This document shows, one piece after another, positions 43,901-55,600 of a DNA stretch of 64,000 nucleotides. The stretch is from assembly GCA_016081115.2 (NCBI GenBank), contig CM071935.1:54174680-54238679 (forward strand). The letters run 5' to 3'. This stretch comes from Rehmannia glutinosa. Taxonomy: Eukaryota > Streptophyta > Magnoliopsida > Lamiales > Orobanchaceae. The position numbers and the translations under genes are program-made. The notes below the pieces were generated by a model. The model was not told the origin of the DNA and did not search any database. It saw only the letters and a list, made by a program, of their open reading frames with translations. Position 1 is the first letter of the stretch; each line of letters starts with the position of its first letter.

Positions 43901-44985
43901 AGAGTCCATTATCTTACCTTGTAGTCAAAATTCTCTACTAGTTGTTCTTCAATTCTTGAAGTCCTTCTTCAAGATGATGTCAAGCTCTAATCTTCAAATG
44001 GTCTTCTAAATGTACCACCTCCAAAACCAAAATTAACTTAAGTCAAGAAGTTAAAAGAGGTAGGTAGATGATATCAAGATGAATTGGAGAACAACATTTC
44101 TTACCTTTGGAGGTGTAGGTTTCGAATTTTGGTTAAGTGTTAAGAAGAAGAAGAAGAAAAGAGTAGAGAGAGGTAGGAAGATTTTAGAGAGAATGAGGAG
44201 GATTTTGTATAGGAGATGAAGGTGTTGGTGTAAAATTGAACCAAATCTTGCACCTCCAAAGGCCTCTTGGCCGTGAACAATGAGAGAGAGGGAGGAGAAT
44301 TTTGTTTAATTTTGTGTCTTGCATTTTGCCTCATGCATGGGGAACATTTTGAAGGTCAAAGGTATGGGCATGAGAATGTTTGAATGGAATGTTGGAAGAC
44401 TTCCAACATGTTGGCAAAAATAATATTAAAGAAGTAATGTAAGAGATGATGTGTATAATGTTTGAATTAATGGTATAATTATACACAAGATGACTAATAT
44501 AAGGTGTAGGTGTATAAGAGTTGGATGATATTTTTGCTCCAAAATTCACCATGTTGGTCGTCCACTACAAGGGCATATTGGTAATTCCATATATGTTTTT
44601 TTTGTCCCAAATTTGATGATAATAGATGAAATATATCAATCTCCAAAATAATTAGTGATTTCCTTGATCACTTATAAGTCTCATGATCACTTATACTAAA
44701 TCAAATTCTTAATTCTATAAGGTAAAAGTCTCTAAAATAAATAGTCTCTTAAAATTATAAGATGACTAATAAATACAAAAATAGTAATAATGATCAATCA
44801 AGTGATCATAAATGTGAAATAGAATTAATAAAGATCATGATCACAAGTAATTAAATAAAATGAAATAAAATACAAAATATATATTATTAATAATTACCCG
44901 TCAAAGTGACGCGGTAAAATAGTCGATCAAATACATAGACGACAATAAGAATCAATTATATGCTCGGAAAAATCGGGGCTTCACA
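40946..44985 (-). repeat. Left LTR of F (solo-LTR-like)
   Basis: 4040 bp. Immediately flanked by ATTTA on both sides, as a solo LTR would be. Contains an extra about 400 bp (41148-41544) absent from the right LTR, three 45-bp tandem repeats, and many degenerate copies of a motif like GTCCCTCAAGTTTAGTAAAA (42700-43270). Confidence 0.8.
41554..41672. repeat. Three degenerate 45-46-bp tandem repeats in F LTR
   Basis: Cores GCGTACGGATTTGTAGCGCC begin near 41554 (variant), 41600 and 41645. The same three are found in the right LTR near 50501, 50546 and 50591. Confidence 0.75.
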
Positions 44986-46559
44986 ATTTATGCTACATTT
45001 CGTTATCTCATTTTTCTACTAAAATACTATGAACTAATTATTTTGAATTTTTCGCACTTTTATAATTTTAATTTCATTAATCTATTAGTGTAGGTACTTG
45101 GCACAACCGAAATCAAAGAAAATTCAAATTGTCAAATCGACAACAAACATTTGCACCACTTGATCAAAGGAGAAGATATTATCAACAAAATCAATTTTCA
45201 AGAAGAAGATATAATCAACAATGGGAAGGACACAATCAAGAATGATTCAAGAGGCAATGTGGAAAGGTACAAAACTCGTCTTATTGCAAATGGCTTTATT
45301 CAGAAAGAAGGCATCGACTAAAATAATTTCTTTATAGCTTCTTCGAAAGACTTTTTTTGGATTATAATGACATTAGTGGAACACTTTGATCTTGAGTTAC
45401 ATCAGATGGATATAAGATGGCGTTTCTTAATGGTGACATTGATGATATGATTTATATGGTGCATTGAGAAAACTTTGTATCAGAAGACTCAAAGATATGG
45501 TTTCCAAATTTAAGAAATCCATTTGTGAGCTCAAGAAAGCATCTAGACAATGGTATTTCAAGTTTCATTAAGTGATCATCTCAATTGGTTTTGAGATGAA
45601 TTTGGTCGATGATTGTATATATCATATGTTCTGTCAGAGCAAGTACACATTTCTACTTTTGTATGTCGATGAGATTTTACTTGCCAACAACGATATAGGC
45701 TTATTGCAGGACACCAAGAGAATTTTTATTAAGAATCTTGAGATGAAAGATTTTAGTGATGTCTCTTTTGTGTTAGGATAAAAATACACCGAGATCACTA
45801 TCGGGGTATTATATGATTATCACAGAGAAACTATATAGAAAAGGTCATTCAAATGGCATGCATGTTTGTAAACTAAAAGACAATCATGTGGCTAAGGGAG
45901 GCAAATTCAGTCTCAAACAGGGCCCGAAGAATGAGTTTGAGGAAAAATAAATGCATAAGAGTCCTTATGCGTTAACAGTAGAAAGTCTAATGTATGCGGT
46001 TGGATATTGTGTACATTGTAGGGATGCTTGACAGATATATGAGTAAGCCAGGAATAAACAATTGAAAAGCAACTAAACATGTTTAAGGTACTTGTGGATA
46101 AAGAAAGGTTACATGCTAACATATCAGAGGTCGGACCAGTTTAAGATCATTCGATATACTGACACTGATTTTTTGAGATGTCAAGATAGTATGATATCTA
46201 AGTTGGACTATATATTTCTACTGGTTGTGGGTATTATGGAAGAGTGCTAAACAATCTACTATATAGACTCTTCTACCATGGTAGCAAAATTCATAGTGTG
46301 TTATAAGACATCCAGTCACGGAATATAGTTGCGAAAGTTTGTCATGGGACTGCGTATTTAGATGATATTAAAATACCACTAAGTTTGTGGCATTGACTCA
46401 ACAACGCTACATTCCAAACAACAGAAACTCGATGAAGACTGAGCACAAAGATATCAAGTTCCTAGTTGTTAAATAAAGTAATCAAAGTGGACATGTGTTT
46501 ATAGAAAATATGAGTATAAGCTCCATGATTGCAGATCCGTTTGCTAAGGGATTGCCACC
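44986..46559 (+). pseudogene. Copia pol relic, copy 1 (ends at a breakpoint)
   Basis: Plus-strand remnants of copia RT and RNase H: RYKTRLIANGFIQKEGID near 45265-45320, LELHQMDI and FLNGDIDDMIYMV near 45390-45465, FEMNLVDDCIYHMF and LLYVDEILLANNDIGLL (45590-45710; YVDD changed to YVDE), then RNase H pieces to DPFAKGLPP near 46530-46558. Nearly identical to 53905-55488. It stops within GATTGCCACC, where reverse-strand gypsy integrase begins. Confidence 0.8.
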
Positions 46560-47500
46560 TTCTCCATGGCCTCCTAAACTAAGTCGACCTTTGGAATCGA
46601 GGGCGACTTTCGTTTCTCTTTCGGAGTCCATTGGTCATCAATCTCCCAGTGTAGTGGGGATCTATCTTTTCGCCCATATAATGCCTCGTAGGGTGCCATC
46701 CCAATCGTGGCCTGATAACTGTTATTGTAGGCAAACTCGGCTAATGGTAAGTGCGAATCCCAACTTCCTTGGAAATCCAATGTGCAGGCTCGCATCATAT
46801 CTTCAAGGGTTTGAATTGTTCGCTCAGACTGTCCATCGGTTTGTGGATGTCTTTGCGTCTTTGAAACTTAGCGAGGTACCCCATTCCTCGTGCAAGCACT
46901 TCCAAAATCTGGGAGACGAACCTCGGGTCTCTTCGAATACTATGTCGATCGGTACTCCATGTAGTCGAATGATTTCTGGATATAAATGCGTGCAAGTTTC
47001 GCAAGCTATCGGTTTTCTTGATGGGTAAAAAGTGTGCGATTTCGTGAGTCGGTCTACAACTACCCAAATAACATCATGGCCTCCTCCGGTCCTTGGTAGA
47101 TCCGTCCACGAAGTCCATCGTTATGTGTTCCCATTTCCACTGAATTCTCAACGGTTGTAGTAAACCGGATGGTCGTTGGTGTTCTCGCTTTTACTCGTTG
47201 ACAAGTTAAACATCTCGCAACAAACTCTGCTACCTGGTTCTTCATGTTTACCCACCAATAACTCCGTTTCAAATCCTTATACATCTTGTTTCCTCCAGGA
47301 TATATAGTGTATTTCGAACGGTGTGCTTCTGCTAGGATTCTATTCCTAATTTGTTCATCACTCGGTACACAAACTCGATTCCAAAATCTGATAACTCCAT
47401 CTTCATGTACCGAGAATTCTGATCTTTCTCCTTTAAGTATCTTCTCCTTCGATTTTGAAGATGTGCATCTCTCCTTGTGCTTCTTTGATCTCATTCAACA
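46560..47500 (-). pseudogene. Gypsy integrase of F, truncated
   Basis: Minus strand. Zinc region HRSKYTIYPGGNKMYKDLKR to CLTCQRVKARTP (47190-47330), intact H-H-C-C pattern. Core pieces in other frames: a Thr-Lys-Ser-rich RLTKS-HF segment near 47030, IDIVFEETRGSSPRFWK near 46890-46945, then LAEFAYNNSYQATIGMAPYE and ALYGRKDRSPLHWE (46640-46760). It ends after an EAMEKVA-like segment at 46560. The C-terminal domain, any chromodomain, the PPT side and the rest of the element are missing here. Confidence 0.85.
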
Positions 47501-47621
47501 GACGGGTTTAATCGAAATGTTAGCACATGAAATCGAGTATTGGTTCTCGTCGATTCCAATTGCTCACTTCTTCTAATGGTTCCCACTCTCGAATCATAAG
47601 TCCGCTAAGCTCGCTGCGCTT

Positions 47622-49124
47622 TCAAGCCAAAGTGTCAGCTACTACGTTAGCTTTCCCGGGATGGTATTGAATATCAAAGTGATAGTCCTCAATCAACTCC
47701 ATCCATCTTCGTTGCCTCAAATTGAGATCCTTCTGGGAGAATAGATACTTCAAGCTCTTATGATCCGTGAAAACCGTAAATGTTGCTCCGTAGAGATAGT
47801 GTCTCCATTTTTTTAAAGCAAACACTATCGCTGCCAATTCCAAGTCATGCGTTGGATAATTGGCTTCATACGGCTTGAGCTTTCGTGATGCATAAGCGAT
47901 AACTTTTCCTTCCTGCATGAGCACTGCTCCTAGTCCTTCTTTTGATGCATCACTGTAGACGACAAAGTTTTCTGTTCCCTTTGGAAGGGCTAAGACTGGA
48001 GCTGTAGTAAGTCGTTTCTTCAGCTCTTGGAAACTCACCTCGCACTTGTCATTCCACTCAAACTTGACTTGCTTCTGGGTTAGTCGAGTGAGTGGTCCGG
48101 CTATCTTGGAGAAATCCTGGATAAATCTTCGATAATATCCAGCTAGTCCTAGGAAACTCCTAATTTCCGTTACAGACTCGGGTTGTTTCCATTCAACCAC
48201 TGTCTGTACCTTCGAAGGATCCACTGCAATCCCAGTGCCGGATACTATGTGTCCCAAGAACGCGACTTCACTGAGCCAAAATTCGCACTTGCTGAATTTG
48301 GCATACAACTTATGCTCTCGTAGTGTCTCTAAAACGATTTTCAGATGACGTTCGTGCTCTTCTCTAGACTTAGAGTATACGAGTATGTCATCAATGAATA
48401 TTACTACGAATTGATCTAAATAAGGTTGAAAAACTCGATGCATCAGATCCATAAATGCTGCTGGTGCATTCATCAGACCGAAAGGCATCACTACAAACTC
48501 GTAGTGTCCATATCGGGATTGAAATGCAGTTTTGGAAATGTCTTCTTCGCGGATCTTCAGTTGGTAATATCCTTGTTGTAAATCAAACTTCAAGTACACC
48601 GTCGCTCCTTGAAGTTGATCAAATAGTTCGTCTATCCTCGGGAGGGGATATTTGTTCTTGACGGTCACGCTGTTAAGACCACGATAATCTATACATAGTC
48701 TTAATGTGCCATCCTTCTTTTTGACAAATAGCACAGGTGCTCCCCACGGAGACGTACTCGGTCGGATAAATTCCACATCCATCAGTTTCTGTAATTGCAT
48801 CTTCAACTCTTGCAATTCAAGAGGAGCCATTCTATACGGTGTCCTAGCAATCGGGGCAGTCCCCGGTAACACCTCGATGGTGAACTCGACTTCCCTATCT
48901 GGAGGGACAGTGGTGAGTTCTTGTGGAAATACATCCGTGTATTCTGATACTATAGGTACTTGGTTAATTTGTGTCTCAACCGTGGGTTTGTTAATTACAA
49001 ACGCCAAGTACCCTTGTGCCCCTCTAGCGATTGCCTTTCTTGCTTTCATGGTGGAGATGATAACCAAGACGTAGAGTGAACAGTAAGTGAAAGGCATATC
49101 CATTAATGTAAAACTTGAATACAC
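47622..49124 (-). CDS. Gypsy RT-RNase H of F
   Basis: An uninterrupted 500-codon frame. RT motifs: SEYTDVFPQELTTVPPDREV, VKKKDGTLRLCIDYRGLN, YLKFDLQQGYYQLKIREED, VMPFGLMNAPAAFMDLMHRV, VVIFIDDILVYSKSREEH (catalytic I-D-D near 48375-48390). RNase H: NFVVYSDASKEGLGAVLMQE (catalytic Asp), NYPTHDLELAAIVFALKKW, FTVFTDHKSLKYLFSQKDLN. Ends HPGKANVVADTLA. The first about 26 residues (MYSSFTLMD...) are hydrophobic and lie outside the conserved domain; true translation would begin upstream in a gag-pro frame that is absent. Proper family sequence begins about MKARKAIARGAQGYLA. Confidence 0.85.
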   Translation of the reverse strand: MYSSFTLMDMPFTYCSLYVLVIISTMKARKAIARGAQGYLAFVINKPTVETQINQVPIVSEYTDVFPQELTTVPPDREVEFTIEVLPGTAPIARTPYRMAPLELQELKMQLQKLMDVEFIRPSTSPWGAPVLFVKKKDGTLRLCIDYRGLNSVTVKNKYPLPRIDELFDQLQGATVYLKFDLQQGYYQLKIREEDISKTAFQSRYGHYEFVVMPFGLMNAPAAFMDLMHRVFQPYLDQFVVIFIDDILVYSKSREEHERHLKIVLETLREHKLYAKFSKCEFWLSEVAFLGHIVSGTGIAVDPSKVQTVVEWKQPESVTEIRSFLGLAGYYRRFIQDFSKIAGPLTRLTQKQVKFEWNDKCEVSFQELKKRLTTAPVLALPKGTENFVVYSDASKEGLGAVLMQEGKVIAYASRKLKPYEANYPTHDLELAAIVFALKKWRHYLYGATFTVFTDHKSLKYLFSQKDLNLRQRRWMELIEDYHFDIQYHPGKANVVADTLA

Positions 49125-49263
49125 CCATAGTACAACAATAATAACACTGAGTCAAAGATACATCTGAACCAAAATACAACTGAATCTAGTACAATAGAAA
49201 GTAAGGTACAACACTGGAATAAGCGTCTACAACAACGAAAGCACAAACTGACAATCAAACTAA

Positions 49264-49990
49264 CTAATCAGTGAGATTGCCATCATCGTCACTCGCAGCT
49301 ATGTCCATAATCGGGGCCTGTTCGGGCTGAGGTGGCGCCTCGACCTCAGGCCAATCAACGAAATCTAACCACTGCTCGAATCCCTGTGCATCATCAAGTG
49401 GAGCAGCCTCAAGTGCCTCAGGCTCTCCGACCTCGACTGGATCCTCCTCAGGATCCTTCTTGGGGTCCTCCTCAGGGTCCTCCTCGGCGTCGGGTATGGG
49501 CTCTACCTCGGGTGGTGGCAATGGCTGTGCATTTAGGCCGCAGAGCACCCCCGAGTGGCGTCTCTCTGAGCTAGGGCCTGTGTAAGGTCCTCTATCACTA
49601 TCATCTGCTTGATGAGGGTCTCCTCCAAGCGCTCAACGGTGTCGCGAGATAGGCGGGCGTCAATCTCCCATTTCTGGTGGCCGTCACTTGCCCTCTTCAT
49701 TTTCTCTCGCATATTATCCTGGCGCTCCTGGATATTCTGTATCTGATCCTCCCGCGCTCGTATGGTGTTGTCGCGGTCCTTAATGATATTGGTCAACTCG
49801 CTCTTTTCATCTTGGCTCCTTGCCAAGCGCTGTGTTAGGTCCTCATTCATGGGCGCTCCTCGGATAGCTCTGAGGTCGCTCCATCACTCTCCCGGTGCCA
49901 GTGAATCATAAGTGCCCGGTAGTACTCCCGCACAACAGGGGCATGAAAACGTCCCACCAAAAAGATGACGCCGGCTCCATCCTGATCAAA
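49264..49990 (-). pseudogene. Leader-region ORF of F: coiled coil plus acidic tail, unrecognised
   Basis: Minus strand. An open frame from about 49985 (DQDGAGVIFLVGRFHAPVVR, HWHRESDGATSELSEER) continues through 49850 into a heptad-like coiled coil (RLARSQDEKSELTNIIKDRD, IQNIQERQDNMREKMKRA), then shifts frame at about 49540 to a proline/acid-rich tail with DPEEDPKKDPEEDP and a stop at 49264. It occupies the place of gag but has no capsid motif or zinc knuckle that I can see. It could be a gag N-terminus whose body was deleted, or a separate leader ORF. Confidence 0.5.
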
Positions 49991-50262
49991 CAAAACTAAG
50001 GCGGATTAGTCAAAGGTAGAGGAAAGATAGGGAGAGAATAAGGAAAGAACGAATAAGGGAAATCAGTCAAGAATCAACTAAGTCAAAACAAGTATGACTA
50101 TGAAATCTCAAAATATGCGTTCTAACTTAGTTCAAATATCAATAAGACGGTTCTATGCCAATTTGAAATTGATTTCACACTTAATTGGTCAAGTCGCGGT
50201 ACTACCCAAAACACGCATCGGGTCCTATCCTGGGTCAGCTCGGTGTAAGTTTCCATCTTACT
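49991..50262 (-). other. 5' leader of F between PBS and leader ORF
   Basis: About 270 bp without a coding signal. Confidence 0.5.
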
Positions 50263-50263
50263 A

Positions 50264-50280
50264 GCTGAGCTCTGATACCA
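50264..50280 (-). other. Primer-binding site of F
   Basis: Minus strand TGGTATCAGAGCTCAG, a Met-tRNA-type site, seven bases from the LTR at 50288. It identifies the right LTR as the 5' LTR. Confidence 0.85.
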
Positions 50281-50287
50281 CTCAAAC

Positions 50288-53200
50288 TGTCACGCCCCAA
50301 ACGGAACGCGACGACGATCCACAACTTAAATACAATAACCAAACATTCTAGACAAATATCAACGAGAACCCAATGAAACAGAGTCTAAAATAGCAGCGGA
50401 AATAAATAACAAGTACAAATACAACTTACAGTCCACAATCCATAATCTAAATTACGTACCCGAAAAATCAACCAAATATAACAACTTAAAGACAGGTAGG
50501 ATTGCGTACGGAAATGTAACGCCAATCCCATGCAAGGCAAATAATGGTTGTGTACGGATTTGTAGCGCCAACCAATGCAAAACAAGTAGCGGTTGCGTAC
50601 GGATTTGTAGCGCCAACCAAACAGGTCCGACAACTCTGGAATCGTGTGGATCAGACAGCGATTCCTTCGTTCTTCCTTGTAAATCCCCAGGCAGGATGGT
50701 CCAAGATCGGCACATTATCGCTCCATAGGCAAAGACAAAATCCACAGTGGAGCTTGCAAGGCTTGGATCTGTCATAATCATGATTATACCTCAGGTACTA
50801 CGACCCGCTTCCTCGACAAACCACGCCCCTCGCCATGGATTAGGGCGATGGGGCCGAAGAGTGGAATAGCGGCCGCCGCCCGATTCCATCCCCGACGTAT
50901 CCATTCCGACCGTGAGCTCGACACACCAAGTTGACTCAGCAGAAAGTAAATACAAGTACAAAAACTGCAATGAGTATTATTGATTCAGGGAAGCAGTTCA
51001 GGAAAATTTTTGAAAAACGCGAGTGTCAATTATGGCGTTGGTGGAGTTTTTGGATGAAGATGATTATCGGAAGGATAAGCAACCTTCGATATCTTGAAAG
51101 ATTATGTGGAACATAAGTCCCGTTATAGATTCAAATCGCAATGCGAGGAAGTCGCTCCGCGATCGGGTATTAATCGGTCAAATTGATCCGATAAGTCAAA
51201 GGGTTTTTGGGAAAATAGAATACTTTAATCAAATCTCCAAGTCAGAGGGTCTAGGGCTATTTTAGTAAAAGAGAAAATAATTTGAGTTAGGTCCTTTATA
51301 AAAGAAAATTTGTAATTCAGCCCCGTTTTGTAAAAACCAACACTTTTGGGGTTAAAAATTGAATAAATAAATATCCCAATCTTGAAAAATTATGAGGTCA
51401 GTTCCTAAATTCTCTAAATTGTCCAGAGATTCAGTTTTTTAAAGTTTTGAGGTCGAGTTTTTATAAAATTCTCACATTGGCCCCAAATTTGTAAAAATTG
51501 CCAATTCGGACCTTAAGTTTAAAATAATCGGAACTCACAAACCGGAAGGGCTTTTAATGTGATTCCAGTTGGAAAATGTCACTAAGGTTAGTGGGATATT
51601 GGGACAAAATCAGTTTTTAAAACAAATAAGTGTAGGCCCTTTAACTTTTGCATTTATCATTTTTGTCCCATTTTGAAATAATTGTCTTTAAGGCTTTTAG
51701 GGGTCCAATTGTCATGAAATTTGAACCTTGGGTCCAAAATATAATTAGGTTATAGTTAAGTTAGTATTTCCAGTTGCATGGGCTGCATAAGTCCCAGAAA
51801 TTTCATTTGGGTCCTCAAGTTTAGTATTTTAGACATTAGTCCCTCAATTTTAGTAAAATTGCTTTCCAAGCCCTAACCACTTGGATTTTTGGAATAATTT
51901 TAAAATATGTAATTCCCAGTACCTTAAGAGTAAAAATTTCAAATTTTAAAGTTAGGTCTGGTGAAGTTTTAAAAATTGCAAAGTAGCCCTTAAACTTTCA
52001 AAATTTTACAATCTAGTTCTTGGGCTTTTAAAGGTTAATTTTATTTATCTTAAAACTCTTAAAACTTTATTAAAATGTCCAAAAGTCATTTTTGAACCTG
52101 AGTCAGTCCCAAAAATCGAAATTTGCAGAGGGGTCCTTTAACTTTTATTTTCTTGCAATTTAGTCCACCAACTTTCCATTTTTACATTTTTAAGTCTAAA
52201 ATTGAAATTTAATCAATTATGCTCGACTTGTCCAGGTTATAAGTCATCCAAAACATAGATTTTAAAGATCATACACATGCATGTCCAATACATACAAGAA
52301 TTCATCAAATAAAACATTAAATTGCACATGCATGCACCTCAAATTCAATAAATAGAAATTTTGAGCAACTCTTGAGAATTTTCATGACTTGATACATAAA
52401 ATTGACATGCAATACATAGATTATATATATCTCAAGGCTCATGATCAAATTTTCTATATGTATTTTAATAAAAACACCTAATAGTTGGAAAATATTTTTC
52501 CACCCACCTTAAAATTGGAAATTGTGAAATAAAAGGATAAATTTCACAATTTTTGGATGAGGCTTCTTAGGTCACCCCTAAGTCAAGAAATATCAAAAAT
52601 TTGAAGTTAGAAAAATGAGAGAAAAATGAAGGAGAAAAAGAAGGAGATAAGAAAATGAGAAGGACTACACTTTACCTTGTGTAGTGGGTGATTGGAGACT
52701 AGTTGAAGCTTAAAAATTGGAAATTTTGGTTCAACTCCAAAATCACCTAAGGTCAGCCCCTATTTCTCAAAAATGAAAAAGGGGTGTTAAAATTTGAAAA
52801 AAAATAAAAAGAAGAAGGAAAATACACTAGAGTCCATTATCTTAACTTGTAGTCAAAATTCTCTACTAGTTGTTCTTCAATTCTTGAAGTCCTTCTTCAA
52901 GATGATGTCAAGCTCTAATCTTCAAATGGTCTTCTAAATGTACCACCTCCAAAACCAAAATTAACTTAAGTCAAGAAGTTAAAAGAGGTAGGTAGATGAT
53001 ATCAAGATGAATTGGAGAACAACATTTCTTACCTTTGGAGGTGTAGGTTTCGAATTTTGGTTAAGTGTTAAGAAAAAGAAGAAGAAAAGAGTAGAGAGAG
53101 GTAGGAAGATTTTAGAGAGAAGGAGGAGGATTTTGTATAGGAGATGAAGGTGTTGGTGTAAAATTGAACCAAATCTTGCACCTCCAAAGGCCTCTTGGCC

Positions 53201-53904
53201 GTGAACAATGAGAGAGAGGGAGGAGAATTTTGTTTAATTTTGTGTCTTGCATTTTGCCTCATGCATGGGAAACATTTTGAAGGTCAAAGGTATGGGCATG
53301 AGAATGTTTGAATGGAATGTTGGAAGACTTCCAACATGTTGGCAAAAATAATATTAAAGAAGTAATGTAAGAGATGATGTGTATAATATTTGAATTAATG
53401 GTATAATTATACACAAGATGACTAATATAAGGTGTAGGTGTATAAGAGTTGGATGATATTTTTGCTCCAAAATTCACCATGTTGGCCGTCCACTACAAGG
53501 GTATATTGGTAATTCCATTTTTTTTTGTCCCAAATTTGATGATAATAGATGAAATATATCAATCTCCAAAATAATTAGTGATTTCCTTGATCACTTATAA
53601 GTCTCATGATCACTTATACTAAATCAAATTCTTAATTCTATAAGGTAAAAGTCTCTAAAATAAATAGTCTCTTAAAATTATAAGGTGACTAATAAATAAA
53701 AAAGTAATAATGATCAATCAAGTGATCATAAATGTGAAATAGAATTAATAAAGATCATGATCACAAGTAATTAAATAAAATGAAATAAAATAAAAAAATA
53801 TATATTATTAATAATTACCCGTCCAAGTGACGCGGTAAAATAGTCGATCAAATACATAGACGACAATAAGAATCAATTATATGCTCGGAAAATCGGGCTT
53901 CACA
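50288..53904 (-). repeat. 5' (right) LTR of F
   Basis: 3617 bp, TGTCACGCCCC to GGGCTTCACA. About 400 bp shorter than the left LTR because CAACTTAAAG joins directly to ACAGGTAGGATTG near 50490. Followed by ATTTA and the copia relic. Confidence 0.85.
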
Positions 53905-55600
53905 ATTTATGCTACATTTCGTTATCTCATTTTTCTACTAAAATACTATGAACTAATTATTTTGAATTTTTCGCACTTTTATAATTTTAATTTCATTAAT
54001 CTATTAGTGTAGGTACTTGGCACAACCGAAATCAAAGAAAATTCAAATTGTCAAATCGACAACAAACATTTGCGCCACTTGATCAAAGGAGAAGATATTA
54101 TCAACAAAATCAATTTTCAAGAAGAAGATATAATCAACAACGGGAAGGACACAATCAAGAATGATTCAAGAGGCAATGTGGAAAGGTACAAAACTCGTCT
54201 TATTGCAAATGGCTTTATTCAGAAAGAAGGCATCAACTAAAATAATTTCTTTATAGCTTCTTCGAAAGACGTTTTTTGGATTATAATGACATTAGTGGCA
54301 CACTTTGATCTTGAGTTACATCAGATGGATATAAGATGGCGTTTCTTAATGGTGACATTGATGATATGATTTATATGGTGCATTGAGAAAACTTTGTATC
54401 AGAAGACTCAAAGATATGGTTTCCAAATTTAAGAAATCCATTTGTGAGCTCAAGAAAGCATCTAGACAATGGTATTTCAAGTTTCATTAAGTGATACTCT
54501 CAATTGGTTTTGAGATGAATTTGGTCGATGATTGTATATACCATAGGTTCTGTCAGAGCAAGTACACATTTCTACTTTTGTATGTCGATGAGATTTTACT
54601 TGCCAGCAACGATATAGGATTATTGCAGGACACCAAGAGAATTTTTATTAAGAATCTTGAGATGAAAGATTTTAGTGATGTCTCTTTTGTGTTAGGATAA
54701 AAATACACCGAGATCAATATCGGGGTATTATAGGATTATCACAGATAAACTATATAGAAAAGGTCATTCAAATGGCATGCATGTTTGTAAACTAAAAGAC
54801 AATCCTGTGGCTAAGGGAGGCAATTCTGTCTCAAACAGGGCCCGAAGAATGAGTTTGAGGAAAAATAAATGCATAAGAGTCCTTATGCGTTAACAGTAGA
54901 AAGTCTAATGTATGCTCATAAATGTATGCGGTTGGATATTGTGTACATTGTAGGGATGCTTGACAGATATATGAGTAAGCCAGGAATAAACAATTGAAAA
55001 GCAACTAAACAAGTTTAAGGTACTTGTGGTAAAGAAAGGTTACATGCTAACATATCAGAGGTCGGACCAGTTTAAGATCATTCGATATACTGACACTGAT
55101 TTTTTGAGATGTCAAGATAGTATGATATCTAAGTTGGACTATATATTTCTACTGGTTGTGGGTATTATGGAAGAGTGCTAAACAATCTACTATATAGACT
55201 CTTCTACCATGGTAGCAAAATTCATAGTGTGTTATAAGACATCCAGTCACGGAATATAGTTGCGAAAGTTTGTCGGGACTGCGTATTTAGATGATATTAA
55301 AATACCACTAAGTTTGTGACTTTGAGTCAACAACGCTATATTCCAAACAACAGAAACTCGATGAAGACTGAGCACAAAGAGATCAAGTTCCTAGTTGTTA
55401 AATAAGGTAATCAAAGTGGACATGTGTTTATAGAAAATATGAGTATAAGCTCCATGATTGCAGATCCGTTTGCTAAGGGATTGCCACCGAAAAGGTTTCA
55501 TGAGCTTGTTGCTTGTATGGGTGTCATATCAGTTCAAGATATACAATTTTAGAAGATATTTAATTCTAGTGGGAGTTTGTAATTATAATGTTCTTTTGAT
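53905..55600 (+). pseudogene. Copia pol relic, copy 2 (reaches pol end and PPT)
   Basis: The same relic as 44986-46559, but it continues after DPFAKGLPP with KRFHELVACMGVISVQDIQF and a TAG near 55551, then TCTAGTGGGAG, a copia-type PPT. So copy 2 holds the original continuous sequence. RT and RNase H are full of stops; the active site reads YVDEI. A different copia lineage from the Sireviruses. Confidence 0.8.

Larger units (their letters stand above)
40946..53904 (-). mobile_element. Tekay/Del-like Ty3/gypsy element F, rearranged
   Basis: Minus-strand gypsy pol lies between two about 4-kb LTRs with ends TGTCACGCCCC and GGGCTTCACA. The right LTR is followed by the PBS, a leader ORF, RT-RNase H and partial integrase. 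Gag, the zinc knuckle and protease are absent, and integrase is cut at 46560. Between the cut and the left LTR lies a copy of the flanking copia relic, not the expected PPT. So this is a recombined structure, not a simple element. RT sequence and LTR type suggest the Tekay/Del chromovirus lineage. Confidence 0.8.

Noticed and set aside
49040..49124. Hydrophobic N-terminus of the F RT ORF as a signal peptide
   Set aside because: It lies upstream of the conserved PR-RT linker in an element that lost gag and protease; it is most likely out-of-domain readthrough.
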